Source of the DNA: Dasypus novemcinctus
Taxonomy: Eukaryota; Chordata; Mammalia; Cingulata; Dasypodidae
Reading direction: 5' to 3'
Length of the DNA stretch: 64,000 nucleotides
NCBI RefSeq assembly: GCF_030445035.2
Contig: NC_080689.1
Span: forward strand, 23,403,278-23,467,277
A program made the translations under genes and the position numbers. The notes under the pieces are model-generated. The model was not told the DNA's origin. It worked only from the letters and a program-made list of their open reading frames with translations, and searched no databases. This document shows, one piece after another, positions 11,336-24,600 of this stretch (its first letter is position 1; each line of letters opens with the position of its first letter).

Positions 11336-12059
11336 GCAAAATGAGAAACCACTTCATGCATATTAGGATGGCTAGAATTTAAATGTCAGTCAATGGCAAG
11401 AGTTGGCAAAGATGTGGAGAAATCTGAACCCTCTAACTGCTGGTGGGAACGTAAAATGATACAGCTGATTTGTTAAACAGTTCATCACTTCCTCAAATGA
11501 TTAAACATGCTATAGAAATTCCATTCCTAGCTATGTTCTCAATAGAAACAAAAACACAGGTCCACACCAAAACTCGTACATGAATGTTTACAGCATCATT
11601 ATTTATAATAGTCAAAAGGTGGAAGCATCTCAAATGTTCATCAACTAATCAATGGATAAACAATGGAATATTATTTGGCCATTATAGGAATGAATTACTG
11701 TTACAAGCTACACTGTGGATGATGCCTGAAAACCTTATGCTCAGTGAGAGAAGCCAGTCACAAAAGACCACATATTATACAATTTCCTTCTTATTAAATC
11801 AAGAAAAGGGACAGAAAATAGATTAGTGGTTCCTTTGGGCTGGGAGTAGAGGTGAAGGGTGAGAAGGGAGAATGATAGTTATAGGGTAAGGGATTCCTTT
11901 TTAAGGTGATGAAAATGTTCTAAAATCAGTTGTGGTAATATTGCAGATATCTGTGAGTATCCTAGAAGCCACTGAATTTTAAATGGGTGAATTATATTGT
12001 ATGTGAATTATATCTCAATAAAGCTATAAACAAAAATGTTTAATTAAAAATATTAATTT

Positions 12060-12440
12060 GGAAACAGACTTGGTCCAGTGGTTAGGGCGTCTGTCTGCCA
12101 CATGGGAGGTCTGCGGTTCAAACCCCGGGCCTCCTTGACCCGTGTGGAGCTGGCCCGTGTGCAGTGCTGATGTGCACAAGGAGTGCTGTGCCACGCAGGG
12201 GTGTCCCCCATGTAGGGGAGCCCCACGCGCAAGGAGTGCGCCCATAAGGAGAGCCGCCTAGTGGGAAAGAAAGTGCAGCCTGCCCAGGAATGGCACCGCC
12301 CACACTTCCAGTGCCGCTGACCGACAACAGAAGCGGATAAAGAAACAAGATGCAGCAAATAGACACCAGACACCGAGAACAGAAGACAACGGGGGGGGGG
12401 GGGGGGGGGGGGATTAAATAAATAAATAAATCTTTTTAAA
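12060..12440 (+). mobile_element. DAS-type SINE with poly-G tract
   Basis: The tRNA-like head (cttggtccagtggttagggc, then cggttcaaaccccgggcc) is followed by the shared body and a 3' (TAAA)n tail. A run of 22 G lies at 12391-12412 just before the tail. Flanks at about 12047-12060 and 12442-12455 share a nearly identical 'aatattaatttg' target duplication. Confidence 0.88.
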
Positions 12441-12455
12441 AAATATATTAATTTG

Positions 12456-14100
12456 CCTTAATTCTTTTTTTAATATATTTCTATTTATTGTAAAAGATAC
12501 ATAGGTCACATAAAATGTTACATTAAAAAAATGTAGGAGAACCCCATATGTCCCACTCCCCACACCCCCCAGTTTTCCCATATCAACAACTTCTTTCATT
12601 AGTACCTTCATTCTTAAAGAATATTTTTGATGGCTATAGATTTCCACTTGACAAGGATAATTTTCCCCCTTAGAACATTTTAACAATGTCATCCCATTGA
12701 TTTTGTAATCCTAAACTTTATTTTCAGAGAAGATTTGGATTACAGAAAAGTTACATCAAAAGAATAGGGGATGTGCATATAACCTCTCCCACCCCATCCC
12801 CATATTTCCCCCTATTACATTACACCCCACCCCCACATTTTCCCCTATTACATTACACTCCATCCCCACATTTTCCCATTTTACATTAGTGTGATGCATT
12901 TGTTACAATTGATGAGCCAATATTGAAGCATTGCTACAAACCAGTCTATAGTTTACATTATGGTTCACACTTTTCACTGAACAGTATTACAGGCTTTTGA
13001 CAAACTGATTTGACTGCCACTGTTTCTGATGAGAAGCTAGACATCATTCATTTTGTAGGTAAGGGATCATTTTCTCTCCAACTGTTTTCCAGATTTTCTC
13101 TTTGTCTCTGGTTTCCAGTATTTTAAAGATGATATTCCACTGTGTAGTTTTCTTTGTATTTATTCTGGTTGGGGTTTGCTGAGCTTCTTGAATATCTAAA
13201 TGTATGTCTTTCACAATCTTTGAGAAATCTTTCCTCAAATATTTTTTCTGCCCCATTTCTTTTTCCTCTCCTTTTGTTCCAATAGCATGTATATTGGACC
13301 AAGCAATAATACCCCATAGGGCACTGGGGATCTGTTCATTATTTCTTTCTATTTCTCAGATCAGATAACTTGTAGTGATCAAGCTTCAAGTTCACTGATA
13401 GTTTACTCTGCAATCTAAATTTTACTTTCAGATATTGTACTTTCAAGTTCTAGAACTGCCATTTTAAAAATTTTTGAAGTTTTCATTTCAATTCTGAGAT
13501 CTCCCATCTGATTATTCACTATGGCCATAATTTTATTATTTAAGTCCTTGAATATATATATAATAACTCTTTAAAAATCTTTGTTAATTTTTGGTTAGTC
13601 TCTACTGACCTTTTTTGACTAAGGGTTATATAGTCCTATTTCTTCTCAAGTCTAATAATTTTTATTGTATATGTGAGATTGTGGCTAATGAGAATATAGG
13701 CAGACTGAATTAAGACATCATCCCTTAAATGTGCTGACTTTTTTCATAGCAGTCAGTGAAATTATGTAGAATCATTTGGGTCCTCTAGGACTTGATTCTT
13801 ACATTTTGTTGGGGTTGGTTTCTTTGGTTTGTATTTTATATTCACTACAGGATGTGCTCAGTTTCCTAAAGTGTTGCCTTTCTGTGGTATCCACTGAAAA
13901 CTCGAGGTGCTCGGCAATGTCTCTCCACTCTGGCTGGGATGCAACGTCAACATATTCCAGAACTGCAGGACCTCTAGTATCACGGTTCACCTCTAAGCCC
14001 TTCATCAGGCAACCTCTGCTAGACCTTGTGAACCCTTCCCTCCCTCCATATGTGCAGTTAAATCCTTGATTCATGAGGAATCTCTTCACATATTTCTAGG
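12456..14100 (-). mobile_element. L1 3' UTR and ORF1-region fragments, antisense
   Basis: 12456-12660 resembles the antisense end of the L1 3' UTR (compare 3740-3790). 12715-13010 is antisense text of an older L1 3' UTR, with a C-rich triplicated segment near 12790-12890. From 13015 the text matches the antisense ORF1 region (compare 26050-26700), with 'ttgctgagcttcttgaatat' near 13176. The order implies fragments or internal deletion. All are broken. Confidence 0.62.
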
Positions 14101-15379
14101 TTCTCCCTTTGTTCAGCTACCTCTTCTCATGTTCTGTTCCACAGTTGATTCAAGAGCATGGAATCTTGATTTTCTGATTCATCAGCCCAGCACGACCGGT
14201 TTTCTGCTTGGACTCTACCTTGTTGCTCCAAAAGAGCAAAGTGCCCCAAGTGGAAATCCAGGGAAATCTTGGATAATTATCATATTTGATTCATCTTGTG
14301 TGTTTGCTATCTTAGGGAGCATTGTACTGCAGTGTCTTTTGTTCAATAACTGAAAACAGTAATTTCATATACTTAGTTCAGTTTTATGGATTTTTTTAAA
14401 TTGAGAAGGCAAGTCTGTTACCAGCTATCTATTGTGACCAGAAGTTCATCCTGACTTATTTTTTCTCATGATAGCTATCAATCCTTGACATATAATAAAT
14501 TGTTAAATTTTTGCTTAATTTTGTCTCCCACACTATCTTGAACCAAAGCTCTGTGAGAGCCAAGATTTTGTCTGTTGTTTAATGCTCTAAATATTGCATC
14601 TAGAAAAGTAACTAGCTCATCTGAAGTTCTAAAAAAAAAAATTATTTGTTGTTCAAAGGATAAATGAACAATTCCATAATTCAACTTCAGATATTCTCAT
14701 TAAATTGGTTTCTAAAAATAATAGTACATACTTAAAATTCTTTCTGTAATTGTTAAGCAGGTATTTCTAAACTGGTATACCTTAGCTGAAAACTGTTATC
14801 AATATTTCAGTCCCATAAAGAGTTCTCTTTGTAGGACTTTGCATTACCTAATAGGTGAAATATATCCCATATATGAATATGGATATATATATAATTTTAT
14901 ACAGTTTCAATAATAATAATAAAATAAAATCTATGAATCTATGAGTCTATCATGTAACTTATGAAGCCATATGTTACCATTAACTTTGAAAATCCCTGTG
15001 TGCCCTCCCTGAAACCATCATCTTCTCTTTAAGAGTACAGTCTTAATTTTTTTGTATTAATTATTCTTTTGCTTTTTTTTTTCTGAGTTTATACATGGGT
15101 TAAATACATGCATGTATAACTCTTGAACTGGCATATTTATTATATGTAGTCTGATTTTCTTTTTCCACTCATGCTAATGCATGTGGTTATGATTTCATTT
15201 TCTATAATAAACCAATATATGAATATACTGTTATCCATTTCATGTTGAACATTTGATCTGCTTCCCTTTTTTTTTTTTTTTTTTGCTTTTACAAAAAATT
15301 CTGATGTGGATATTTTTATGCATATCTTTAGATATAGATGTGCCAAAGTTCAAAGTTTCCACAGGGTATAAATACTTAG
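14101..15379. other. Unassigned AT-rich sequence
   Basis: Nothing recognisable beyond simple AT-rich and T-rich runs (14632-14642, 15269-15284) and short dinucleotide stretches near 14880. No gene seen. Confidence 0.5.
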
Positions 15380-15765
15380 AAGCAGAATTTTAGATATATT
15401 GAAATCCTAATCCTTAGTACCTCAGAATGTGACCGTATTTGGAAATAGGGTAATTACAAATGGAATTAAGCAAGTTTAAAATGGGGAAACTCCAGAGTAG
15501 GGTGAGCCCTTAATCCAATAAGATTGGTGTTGTTATAAGAAGAAATTTGGACATAGTCAGGAGAGAATCCCATGAGACAACTGAAGCAGAGAATGCCATG
15601 GATTACTGGCAAGCCACCACCAGAAGTCCGGAGAGAAACATGGAGCACATTCTCCTATAGATTTCAGACGTCAAACTTCTAGAATTATGACAGAATAAAC
15701 TTCTGTTGTTTTAATCCATCCATTTTGTGGTATTTTCTTTCAGTAGCCCTAGGAAACTAATACAT
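15380..15765 (+). mobile_element. Old LTR-like repeat fragment (ERVL/MaLR type, tentative)
   Basis: Text such as 'acctcagaatgtgaccgtat', 'gtgagcccttaatccaataa' and the end 'agccctaggaaactaatac' belongs to a common ancient mammalian LTR-type repeat. The family name and 5' end are not certain. Confidence 0.45.
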
Positions 15766-16432
15766 GGACATTATCACAGAAAAAAATGTCAAACGATTGC
15801 AAGTTTTTAATCATAAAAGTGACATGACTAGGTTGTATTTTTAAAAACCCCTGTGGACACCGTGGCTGGAGATGGAGAGACTACAGCAGTGCCCCAGGCT
15901 AGGATTTTTGGTGTCGTGGACTTGGATAATGGCAGTGGGGATAGAGAAGAAAAGAGATTAGATCCACTCTTAGGAGGCATGATCCATAGGCCTAGCTGTG
16001 AAGCACAAGTGAAGCGGAGTATTAAATGACACCCAGTGTTTTAAGCTGCACCACTGAGTAGATAGACAAAATCATATTTTTTTAAGATAAATCTAAGAAC
16101 AGAAGTGGGTAAAAAGATGATGGCTTCCAGTTGGATCATATTAACTCTGAAGTATTGAACACCCAAGCAGAGTTGTTCAGAAGAATATACTACTCTAAAT
16201 CTCAACAGGGAAATAAAGATTTGGAAATCACCAGCATATAGATATTAATTGTAACTGAAATCAAGGCAGTAAATGACTCACCTAAAAAGAGAGAGGAAAC
16301 AGTGAAAATAGAAAAGCACTAAGAGCCCGTAAAAATACTAAAATTTTAAAGATAGAACAGGAACTCTCAAAGGATACTGAAATGAGGGACGAATCAGGAA
16401 CGTGGAATATATAGGAAGGTATGGAAAGAGAG

Positions 16433-16645
16433 TGTTCTAGGGAACAGTGCACACTGGCAACCTAAACAATCGTGATGATGTGGTGGAAGCAAACTCAAAA
16501 TTACAGTTGGTGGATGAGTGAAAGGAAGGTGAGAAGCTGAACACATCATGTGGAGGTAGGTCTCAACTGATATACTGCACTTCCTCTTCCTGTCTATACT
16601 GCAGACTCCATTACAAAATTAGGTCTAAACTCCTTACAGTTGATT
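16433..16645 (+). repeat. Inverted-duplication block, copy A (213 bp)
   Basis: The reverse complement of this block recurs at 21398-21610 with about 16 mismatches in 213 bp (about 92% by hand alignment) and no gaps. The last part of copy A runs on into an L2 fragment that continues to 16960, while copy B stops at the block edge. Copy A therefore looks like the source. Confidence 0.92.
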
Positions 16646-16960
16646 ACAAGAACCTCTTTGACTGGTCCCTTATGTGGCTGAATTCCTTCAGCTTCAATTA
16701 CTCCCCTCAATATCTCATCTTATTTCCATCCAGTTGCCCAAATGTACCAGAGTGATTCATGCTTCTGAGTTTTTATATACAATGCTTTATTTCCTCTGTA
16801 TGCCTTCCACACCTTATCCACTTAGCAAACTCCTCCACAGCCTTTTATAAGTCATTCAGGTCACCTTCTCTGTGAAATCCCCCTGACAGCTTTCTCCTCC
16901 AACCTTAAAAGAGATTCCTCTAATACAACATACATATTTGTTTCTTTCATGGCAAATGTA
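16570..16960 (+). mobile_element. L2 (LINE-2) fragment
   Basis: Follows L2 3' text order in sense ('gtctaaactccttacagttg', 'ttgactggtcccttatgtgg', 'tttctcctccaacctt'). Diverged, with approximate ends. Confidence 0.55.
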
Positions 16961-18194
16961 CAGACCAAATCCAAGCACCCTATTTCTTTAAAAGACTTCA
17001 CATTTTCTTTCAGTAGAGACAAACTTCTTAAAATATCATAATTAGCATATTCTTATTTCATCAAAATCCTCATAGTATGCAAAGTAAAAATCACCAAGAT
17101 TTTATATTTTATGCAGCAAAGGGAGGACACATAAAGGCACTTCATGTTGCAAAAATCTAAACACACAATTTTTAATTGATTCTTCATATTAAGCAGAGAA
17201 AACTTGTAATACCATCAATATTTGAAATGAATTGTAGAATTCAATTCCTTAATAGAAAGAGTTCTCTAAATCCACTCAATCAACTATTTCATGAGATTTC
17301 CCCTGCTTCACAAATGTTATCAGCTTTCAGGAAGTGGTTAGCATGTTACTCCCAGATGAAATTTAAAAGTGGATTAGGAAATACTATATTGGAAATGAAG
17401 CTGAGTAATAAGAAGCCCTGTAGGAAATAAGGATTAGGAACATAGTGAAGAATGACCTTCTATTCTTCAAGAAAAGAAATAATTCTAAGGGTGATGCTAT
17501 GATTTGTAAAAAAATTAAAAATAACAATAATCTTCCAAACTACCAGCTTTTGTTGCATAAAAAAGGAAAATTTAAGATGCCAGGTTATATAGTCTCAAAT
17601 TCAGCTAAAGTATTGACAAATTTAAAATGAGAGGATATAAGATAAAATATACTGTTAATAAAAATACATGAAAGAGAATCCTTCTTAATAAATTAAAGCT
17701 ATCAGTCAAATAGAATTGCAGGGAGAACAAGGCAAGATATAATGGGTCCGGTGAAAAATAAGATCAAGTTTGTTAAAGCCTACTTAAACCTATTTTGCAG
17801 TTTATTGAGGTATTAGAAAAGTTGATTAAATATGTGAAACCTTCACAAAATCCAGTGTTCAAAGCATTAAATATTTATATTTACATTCTTTCTTTGGAAA
17901 TATTTATATTCTTTCTTTGTAAAATATCGAACACAGAACTGTAGATTCAGAGAGTAAGAAGCAGAACAGAATAAATAATTTATCTGATTTAGTCACCTTT
18001 TTTCTGTTATATCTCTGCATTGAAACTCTTTTCAGGTGTGGAAGTAAATTGCTTCAGAGACTGTAATAAAGGAAATCAAGCTAGTAATATGAAATTGGAC
18101 CAAACATAGACTATGATGTCAAAGGACTTTTTTCAGTATCAATAGGTGATGAAAGACTTATGAAAATCAGAGATTTCTTTGATTAAAACCATAT
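16961..18194. other. Unassigned AT-rich sequence
   Basis: Two small open frames (17176-17430 and 17445-17630) have no recognisable motif and compositions typical of random AT-rich DNA. No gene supported. Confidence 0.5.
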
Positions 18195-18615
18195 GGGGAA
18201 GCTGACTTGGCCCAGTGGTTAGGGTGTCCGTCTACCACATGGGAGGTCTGCAGTTTAAACCCCGGGCCTCCTTGACCGGTGTGGAGCTGGCCCATGTGCA
18301 GGGCTGCTGAGCGCAGGGAGTGCCATGCCATGCAAGTGTGTCCCCCGCATAGGGGAGCCCCATGCACAAGGAGTGCGCCCTGTAAGGAGAGCTGCTCAGC
18401 ACAAAAGAAAGTGCAGCCTGCCCAGGAATGGTGCTGTACACACGGAGAGCTGACACAGCAAGATGACGCAACAAAAAGAAACACAGATTCCCGGTGCCAC
18501 TGATAAAGATAGAAGCGGTCAAAGAAGAACACACAGCAAATGGACACAGAGAACAGACAAACTGGGAGGGCGGGGGGTAATAGGGGGAAGGAGAGAAATA
18601 AATAAAAAATAAATC
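18195..18615 (+). mobile_element. DAS-type SINE
   Basis: The head 'cttggcccagtggttagggt' and 'cagtttaaaccccgggcc' is followed by the same body as 12060 and 8809, ending in (TAAA)n and an A-run near 18600-18630. The B box carries a C to T change. Internal frames on both strands are by-products. Confidence 0.88.
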
Positions 18616-18630
18616 TTTAAAAAAAAAATT

Positions 18631-19379
18631 CTCTACATTGAAGGAAACTACAGAAAACTTTCATTCACTGTATTTTAAATAAGCACCAAGTTGCCAACAT
18701 TTAATTAAATTGCACTATCTGCATATAAATAAATGAGAGAAAACATATTCTCCAATAAATAATTGACTCAAATTCACCAAATGATACATGAGAAACAGAA
18801 GTCTTTAAGTTTATTTAATGTATAGAAAAGTAGACTTATGAGATAGAACCCTCTAAATTCTCATTACTAATGAATGTCTTTGGACCACATCAAAATAATA
18901 ACCTGTCTTTGGTGGATTTCAATAGTATTAAAGCTTGTTCTCACTGTCTTGTTAAAAGGACAACTACGTCACAAAGGATTTGATAATAGGATAGGGTTTT
19001 ATCAAAGTAAAACAGAGGAAGTATTATTTCTTCAAAATAATCCGTATCTCCAGAAGCATAAGTTGGGAAATTTCTTAGTAGACTGAAGACCTATGAGTGA
19101 CAGAAGAGCATGGGGACCAGGGCCTACCTCAAATGACTATTGGACCTGGAAAATAAATGAAGCAGGATATCAGTAGAATACATGTCCTGCAAAAAAAATG
19201 CATGCAATCTCTACTCACCAGGAAAAACATGGCCCTCTTTGGCTAGATCATTTCAGAGAGAAAAGAAATCACTAATTTTTCTAAAATATGTGAAATCTTT
19301 CATTTAATCAATATTACCTAATCTAAATAAAATTGAGGCCCAAACTCAATATACATGTCAGAGGTGAAATAAAAAACAT
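18631..19379. other. Unassigned sequence
   Basis: No recognisable gene or repeat. One 70-residue frame at 18874-19086 lacks family features. Confidence 0.45.
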
Positions 19380-20460
19380 AAAAAGGAAGTTGGGAATTAT
19401 AGATAACACAGGGAGAAAGAAATCATTTTTAAAAATCTCTAACTATCAAAAATGAACAGATAAGCATTGCATTCATAAAAAAGAACAAGATGCTATCAAA
19501 TTTTTACAGATCCATGAAAGAATGTTTTAAATGAAAAAATGCAATACTAAAAAGTATAAAATTAATTGAATAGAAAAAATGAATGAATGGAAGACAAAAT
19601 CTGAAAACCTTCAGACATTTTAACAAAAAAGCGATAGGAAAGTAAAGACATGAAAATTAGAAGATAATTCAAGAAACTTTTGTTTCATATTCCAGTGGTT
19701 TCAGGAAAAGGCCAATGTCAAAATGTAAGGGAAGACATTATCAAATCAATAATATATGACAATGTCCCCAAACTGTTGGAAGTGTATTTCTAGTTTAAAA
19801 AGAGCCTACCAAATGCCCAACAGAATAAACTTTAAAAGATTAACATATTGTAAAATTTCAGAAGACAAAGAATAAAGAGACAATCCTAATATCTTCAAAG
19901 AGGTTTCCATATTTTTAATACACATTTGTAGAACATAAACGGTGAAACAAATTTCAGAATGACAGCAGTTTCCTCAACCATAATCCTGGATTCTAGAAGA
20001 CAGTGGATCAATGCCTTAAAAATTCTGAAGGAAACTTATTTTCAGCCCAGGTTTCTAAACCCACCCAAACTATCAGTTATGATGATACAGTAGTCATTTT
20101 TACATAAGCAAAGATAGAAAAGTTTACTTTCCATGATACTTTAAATCAAGAAAGAACATACATGATACGAGAAACTTGGATTCCAACAGAGAAGAAAGTA
20201 AGTAGAAGTTCCAAGACAACAGCTATGCTATGGTCCTAGTGAGCAATCAGTCCAAACTGGAGCAAGAGAAGAAAGGTTGTAAGAGGAGGAGGTCTCAGGC
20301 ACACATGTAGGGATGTAGGGTTAGGTTTGACTAGGGTAGGAGCTTTGCACAGTAAGAACTTAGAGAGAAGGAGAGGAGAGGAGAGGAGAGGAGGGGAGAA
20401 TATTTTACAAAAGAGTTATGGTAATTATGGACCATAGAATCTATGCCAACAAAAAATACT
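19380..20460 (+). mobile_element. HAL1/L1 ORF1-like remnant, sense
   Basis: A-rich text such as 'aatgccttaaaaattctgaa' (20011) and 'cagcccaggtttctaaaccc' (20043) resembles the ORF1 region of old L1 or HAL1 elements. A short GGAGA repeat lies at 20370-20399. Naming is tentative. Confidence 0.45.
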
Positions 20461-20499
20461 AAATATTTCCAAAGTACATAATTTTTCTCATTTTCTAGA

Positions 20500-20760
20500 T
20501 ATTCCCTTACTTAAGGTTCTTATGAATTCTTTACTGATCTCTTATAATAGCTTCCTAACTGCTCCTTCTACCCATAATCTCTCACTCTTTCAATATATCC
20601 TCTACATTGATTTTAGTATTCCCCAGCATAAAACCCTTCAATGGTTTCTGTGTTCCTGATGAATCATGTTAATCATAGCTAGGAAAGTATTTAAAGAGAA
20701 TTTTAATCTACCTTTAAAGCTTCATTTCCTGTTGTTCCCAACCATGAACTTAGTGCTCCA
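20500..20760 (+). mobile_element. Possible L2 fragment
   Basis: Weak L2-like wording ('aaacccttcaatggtttctg' at 20632). Highly diverged and low confidence. Confidence 0.35.
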
Positions 20761-20939
20761 ATTACCATAAATGACTTGACATTACCTAAATGTACTTTTT
20801 CTTGACTCCATGTCTAATTAGAATAACCCTGAAGTTAATAAAGTTGAGAAAATTATTCAGAATACAATTCACTCATTCTCACCTACAATTGGCCAGTTCT
20901 TAAGACTCAGGTATTAAATCATTCAACTAATGATTATTG

Positions 20940-21372
20940 GATTGTGGCAGCAGAAGTAATCATCAAAACAACTCTGGATTTTGGAATTATTATACCCATT
21001 ATGCAAAGGAAGAAAATTATTCTCATAAAAGTATATAAATTTGATCAAAATAATAAAGCAGTAAATTATATAGGGCCAATATTAGGCAAATTCTGTTTCA
21101 CAGAAAACATGATTTCATATATAGAAATCTCTATTAACAAAGTTCAGCAAAGTTGCATATACAAACATCAATTATATTTCTATACACCAGCAATGAACAA
21201 TTAGAAAATGAAACTAAGAAAACAATTCCATTTTTACAGCATTGAAAATATTTATGAATAAATTAAAAGTGCAAAGATTGTACACAAAAACTATAAAATG
21301 TCATTAAGAGATTAAAGAAGACATAAATGAATGGAAATACATTTTGTGGCCATGGATTGAAAGACTTTTTAA
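20940..21372 (+). mobile_element. L1 ORF2 RT-region fragment, sense
   Basis: Text near 21118-21210 encodes the L1 stretch around 'CIYKHQLYFYTPAMNN', and 'gtggccatggattgaaagac' (21346) matches the ORF2 text found at 43963-43980. Decayed. Confidence 0.6.
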
Positions 21373-21397
21373 ATTTTATTTTAGACATTATATCTCT

Positions 21398-21610
21398 AAT
21401 CAACTGTAAGGAGTTTAGACCTAATTTTGTAACGGAATCTGCAGTATAGACAGGAAGAAGAAGTACGGTGTATCAGTTGAGACCTACCTCCACTTGATGT
21501 GTTCAGTTTCTCACCTTCCTTTCACCCATCCACCAACTGTAATTTTGAGTTTGCCTCTACGACATCATCACAATTGTTTAGGTTGCCAAAGTCCACTGTT
21601 CCCTAGAACA
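21398..21610 (-). repeat. Inverted-duplication block, copy B (213 bp)
   Basis: Reverse-complement partner of 16433-16645. It sits next to the 3' UTR end of the antisense L1 that starts at 21611, and similarity stops sharply at both edges. It has no poly-A tail or terminal inverted repeats, so it does not look like a transposon copy. Confidence 0.92.
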
Positions 21611-24600
21611 GAGAATTTGCAGGTTTAAAGAAAAATCATGCAAAAACACAGAGTTCCTATATACCAACTGCACACACAAATTTCCCTATGATTAACTATT
21701 TACATTAGTGTGGTGCCTTTGTACAATTTATGAAGCAATAATATTAAAATTATACTATTAAATATAATCCATCAATTACATTAGAGTCCACTGCTTGTGT
21801 TGTACAGTCCTCTGGTGTTTTAAAATTTTCATTCTGGTAAAATATAAACAACCTAAAACTTGCCCTTTTAATTAGATTCAAATATCTAATTCAGTATTGT
21901 TGATTACATTTCAATGTTCAGGTAGTGTTACCAGCATTCATTACCAAAACATTTTCATGACCCCAAACAGAAACTCTGCACCAATTAAACATTTCCTTCC
22001 CATTCTCTACACCCACCCTGGCCCCATAGTAAATTGTATTCTAGCTACTGATCTTATGAATTTGCTTATTCTGATTATTTCATATCAGGGTGATCATAAA
22101 ATAATTGTCCTTATTGTCTCACTTATTTCACTCAACAGGATGTCTTCAGGGTTGATCCATGTTGTGGCATCTGTGAGAACTTCATTCCTTTTTACAGGAG
22201 AATAATATTCCATTGTATGGTATGTAATACATTTTTAATAGCCAGTCTTCTTTTGATGGATTCTTGGGTTGCTTCCATCTTTTGGCAATTGTGAATAATG
22301 CTACTATGAACCTCAGTGTACACATATCTATTTGAGTACTGTTTTCAGTACTTTGTGCTATATACCTAGAAATGGAATTGCTGGATCATATGGTAATTCT
22401 ATATTTTCTTAGGAACTGCAAAACTGTACAGCAGCTGCACCATTTTACATTCCCACCAACAATGAACAAGTGTTTTAGCCACATCCTCTCTAATACTTGT
22501 TTTCCATTTTTAAAATAGCAGCTATTCTAGTGGGTATGAAATATATCTCCTGTTTTGATTTGCATTTCCATAATGGCTAATGATGTTGAGCTTCTTTTCT
22601 TGTGCTTTTTGGCCAATTGCATATCTTATTTAGAGAAATGTCTATTCAAGTCTTTGGCCCACTTGTAATCGGGTGGTTTGTCTATTTATTGTTGAGTTAC
22701 AGGATTTCTTTATATATTTTGGGTCTTAACCCAAATATTTGGTTTCCAAATATTTTCTCCCTTTCTGTAGGTTGTGTTTTTACTTTAATAATGAAGTCCC
22801 TTGATGCACGAAATATTTCAATTTTGATGAAGTCGCATTTATTCATTTTTTCTCTTATTACTTTCGCTGTAAAGTCTGTGAAACCATTGCCTAACACGAG
22901 GTCCTAAAGAGGCTTCCCCATACTTTTTACTAGGATTTTTATCACTTGGGGTCTTATACGTAAGTCTTTGACCCAGTTTGAGTTAAATATGGTATATGAT
23001 ATTAGGTAGAGATCATTCTTTTGCATATGGATATCCAGTTTTCCCAGCTCCATTTGTTGAAGAGATTATTCTTTCCCTATGGAGTGGACTTGATACCCTT
23101 GCCAAAAATCAATTGGCCATAGATGTGAGAATTTATTTCTGAACTCTCAGTCTGATTCCATTTGTCTATATGTCTGTCTTTTTAGCAATACTATGCTGGG
23201 GGTTTTGTTATTGCTGTTGTTGTTTTAGGAGGTAATGGCAATTGAATCCAGGACTTTATACATGGGAAACAGGTACTTCACCACTGAGCTGTATCCACTC
23301 CTCTGTGCTGTTTTGATAGCCAGAGCTATTTAATAAATTTAAAAATTGAGAAGCAGAAGTCCTCAAACTTTATTCTTTGTCAATGGCTCTTCAGGGTCCC
23401 CTACACTTCCATATAAATTTGATGATTGACTTTTCCATTTCTGTAGTGAGGGCTGTTGAAATTTTTATTTGGATTGTATTGAATCTGTGCATTGCTTTGG
23501 GTAAAATTGACATCTTAGTGATATTTGGTCTTCCATTCCATGAACATGGAATTTCCTTGCATTTATTTAGGTCTTCTAATGTCCTTCAGCAATATTTGGT
23601 AGATTTCTGTCCATAAGCCCTTTATGGCCATGGTTAAATTTACTCCTAGATATTCAATCTTTAGTTGCTCTTATAAATGGAACTATTTACATGATTTCAT
23701 CTTCAGATTACTTATTACTGTTATATAGAAACACTACTGATTTTGAGGGGTTGATCTTGTATCACACCATTAGCAGAATTTGTTTCTTAGGTCTAACAAC
23801 TTTGTTGAGGATTTGGGGGATTTTCTATAAACAAGATCAAGGTCTCTTCAAATAGGGAAAGTTTTATTTCTTCAATTATATTTGAATTCCTTTTATTTCT
23901 TTTTCTTGTCTAATTGCTCTAGTTAGAACTTTCAATAAAATGTTGAATAACATTAGTAACAATGAGCACCCTTGCCTTGTTCCTGACAATAGAAGGATAA
24001 ATTTTAGTCTTTCACCATTGATTATGATAGTTTTTGTGGGTTCTTCTTATATGCCTTTTATAACACTGAGCAAGTTGCCTTCTATTCCTAGTTTTCTAAG
24101 TGTTTTCATCAACAAGTGTTGCTGGAGTTTGTCAAATGTCTTTTCCATTCATTCCAATAATGTGTTGTATTACATTAACTGCTTTTATTATGTTGAACCA
24201 CTCTTACAAACTGGGATAAATCACTCTTGATCATGGTGTGTTGTGCTGTTGGATTTGCTTTGCTAGTATTTTGTTGAAGATTTTTATAATGATATTCATA
24301 GGGATATTGATCTGTATTTTATTTTATTTTCTTGTGGTATCTTTACCTAGCTTTCGTTATTGAGGTGAACTTGAATGATTCGGGAAGTGTTCCCTTCTCT
24401 TCAATTTTTTGGAGGAGTTTGAATAGCAATGGTTCTTAATTCTTCTTGGGATGTTTGGTAGAATGCACCAGTGAAGACATCTGGGCCTATTCCTTTCTTC
24501 GGATGTTTTTGATTCATAATTCAATCTCTTTTCTTGTTAATGGTGTTTTGAGATCCTCTATTTCTTTGTCAGTCAGTGTAGATATTTGTGAGTTTCTAGG

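Larger units (their letters stand above)
8590..12040 (+). mobile_element. L1 ORF2 3' two-thirds and 3' end, sense, with insertions
   Basis: Recognisable L1 ORF2 text runs from RT through the C-terminal region, for example 'gaaattagtcaagaagaaaa' (8660), 'ctgatttcaaaacttaacta' (9689), the 'ggtggaagcatctcaaatg' stretch (11620) and the typical L1 tail at 11950-12035. It is broken by a SINE (8809), a SINE dimer (9711) and a SEC61A retrocopy (10885). The reading frame is destroyed throughout. Confidence 0.82.
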
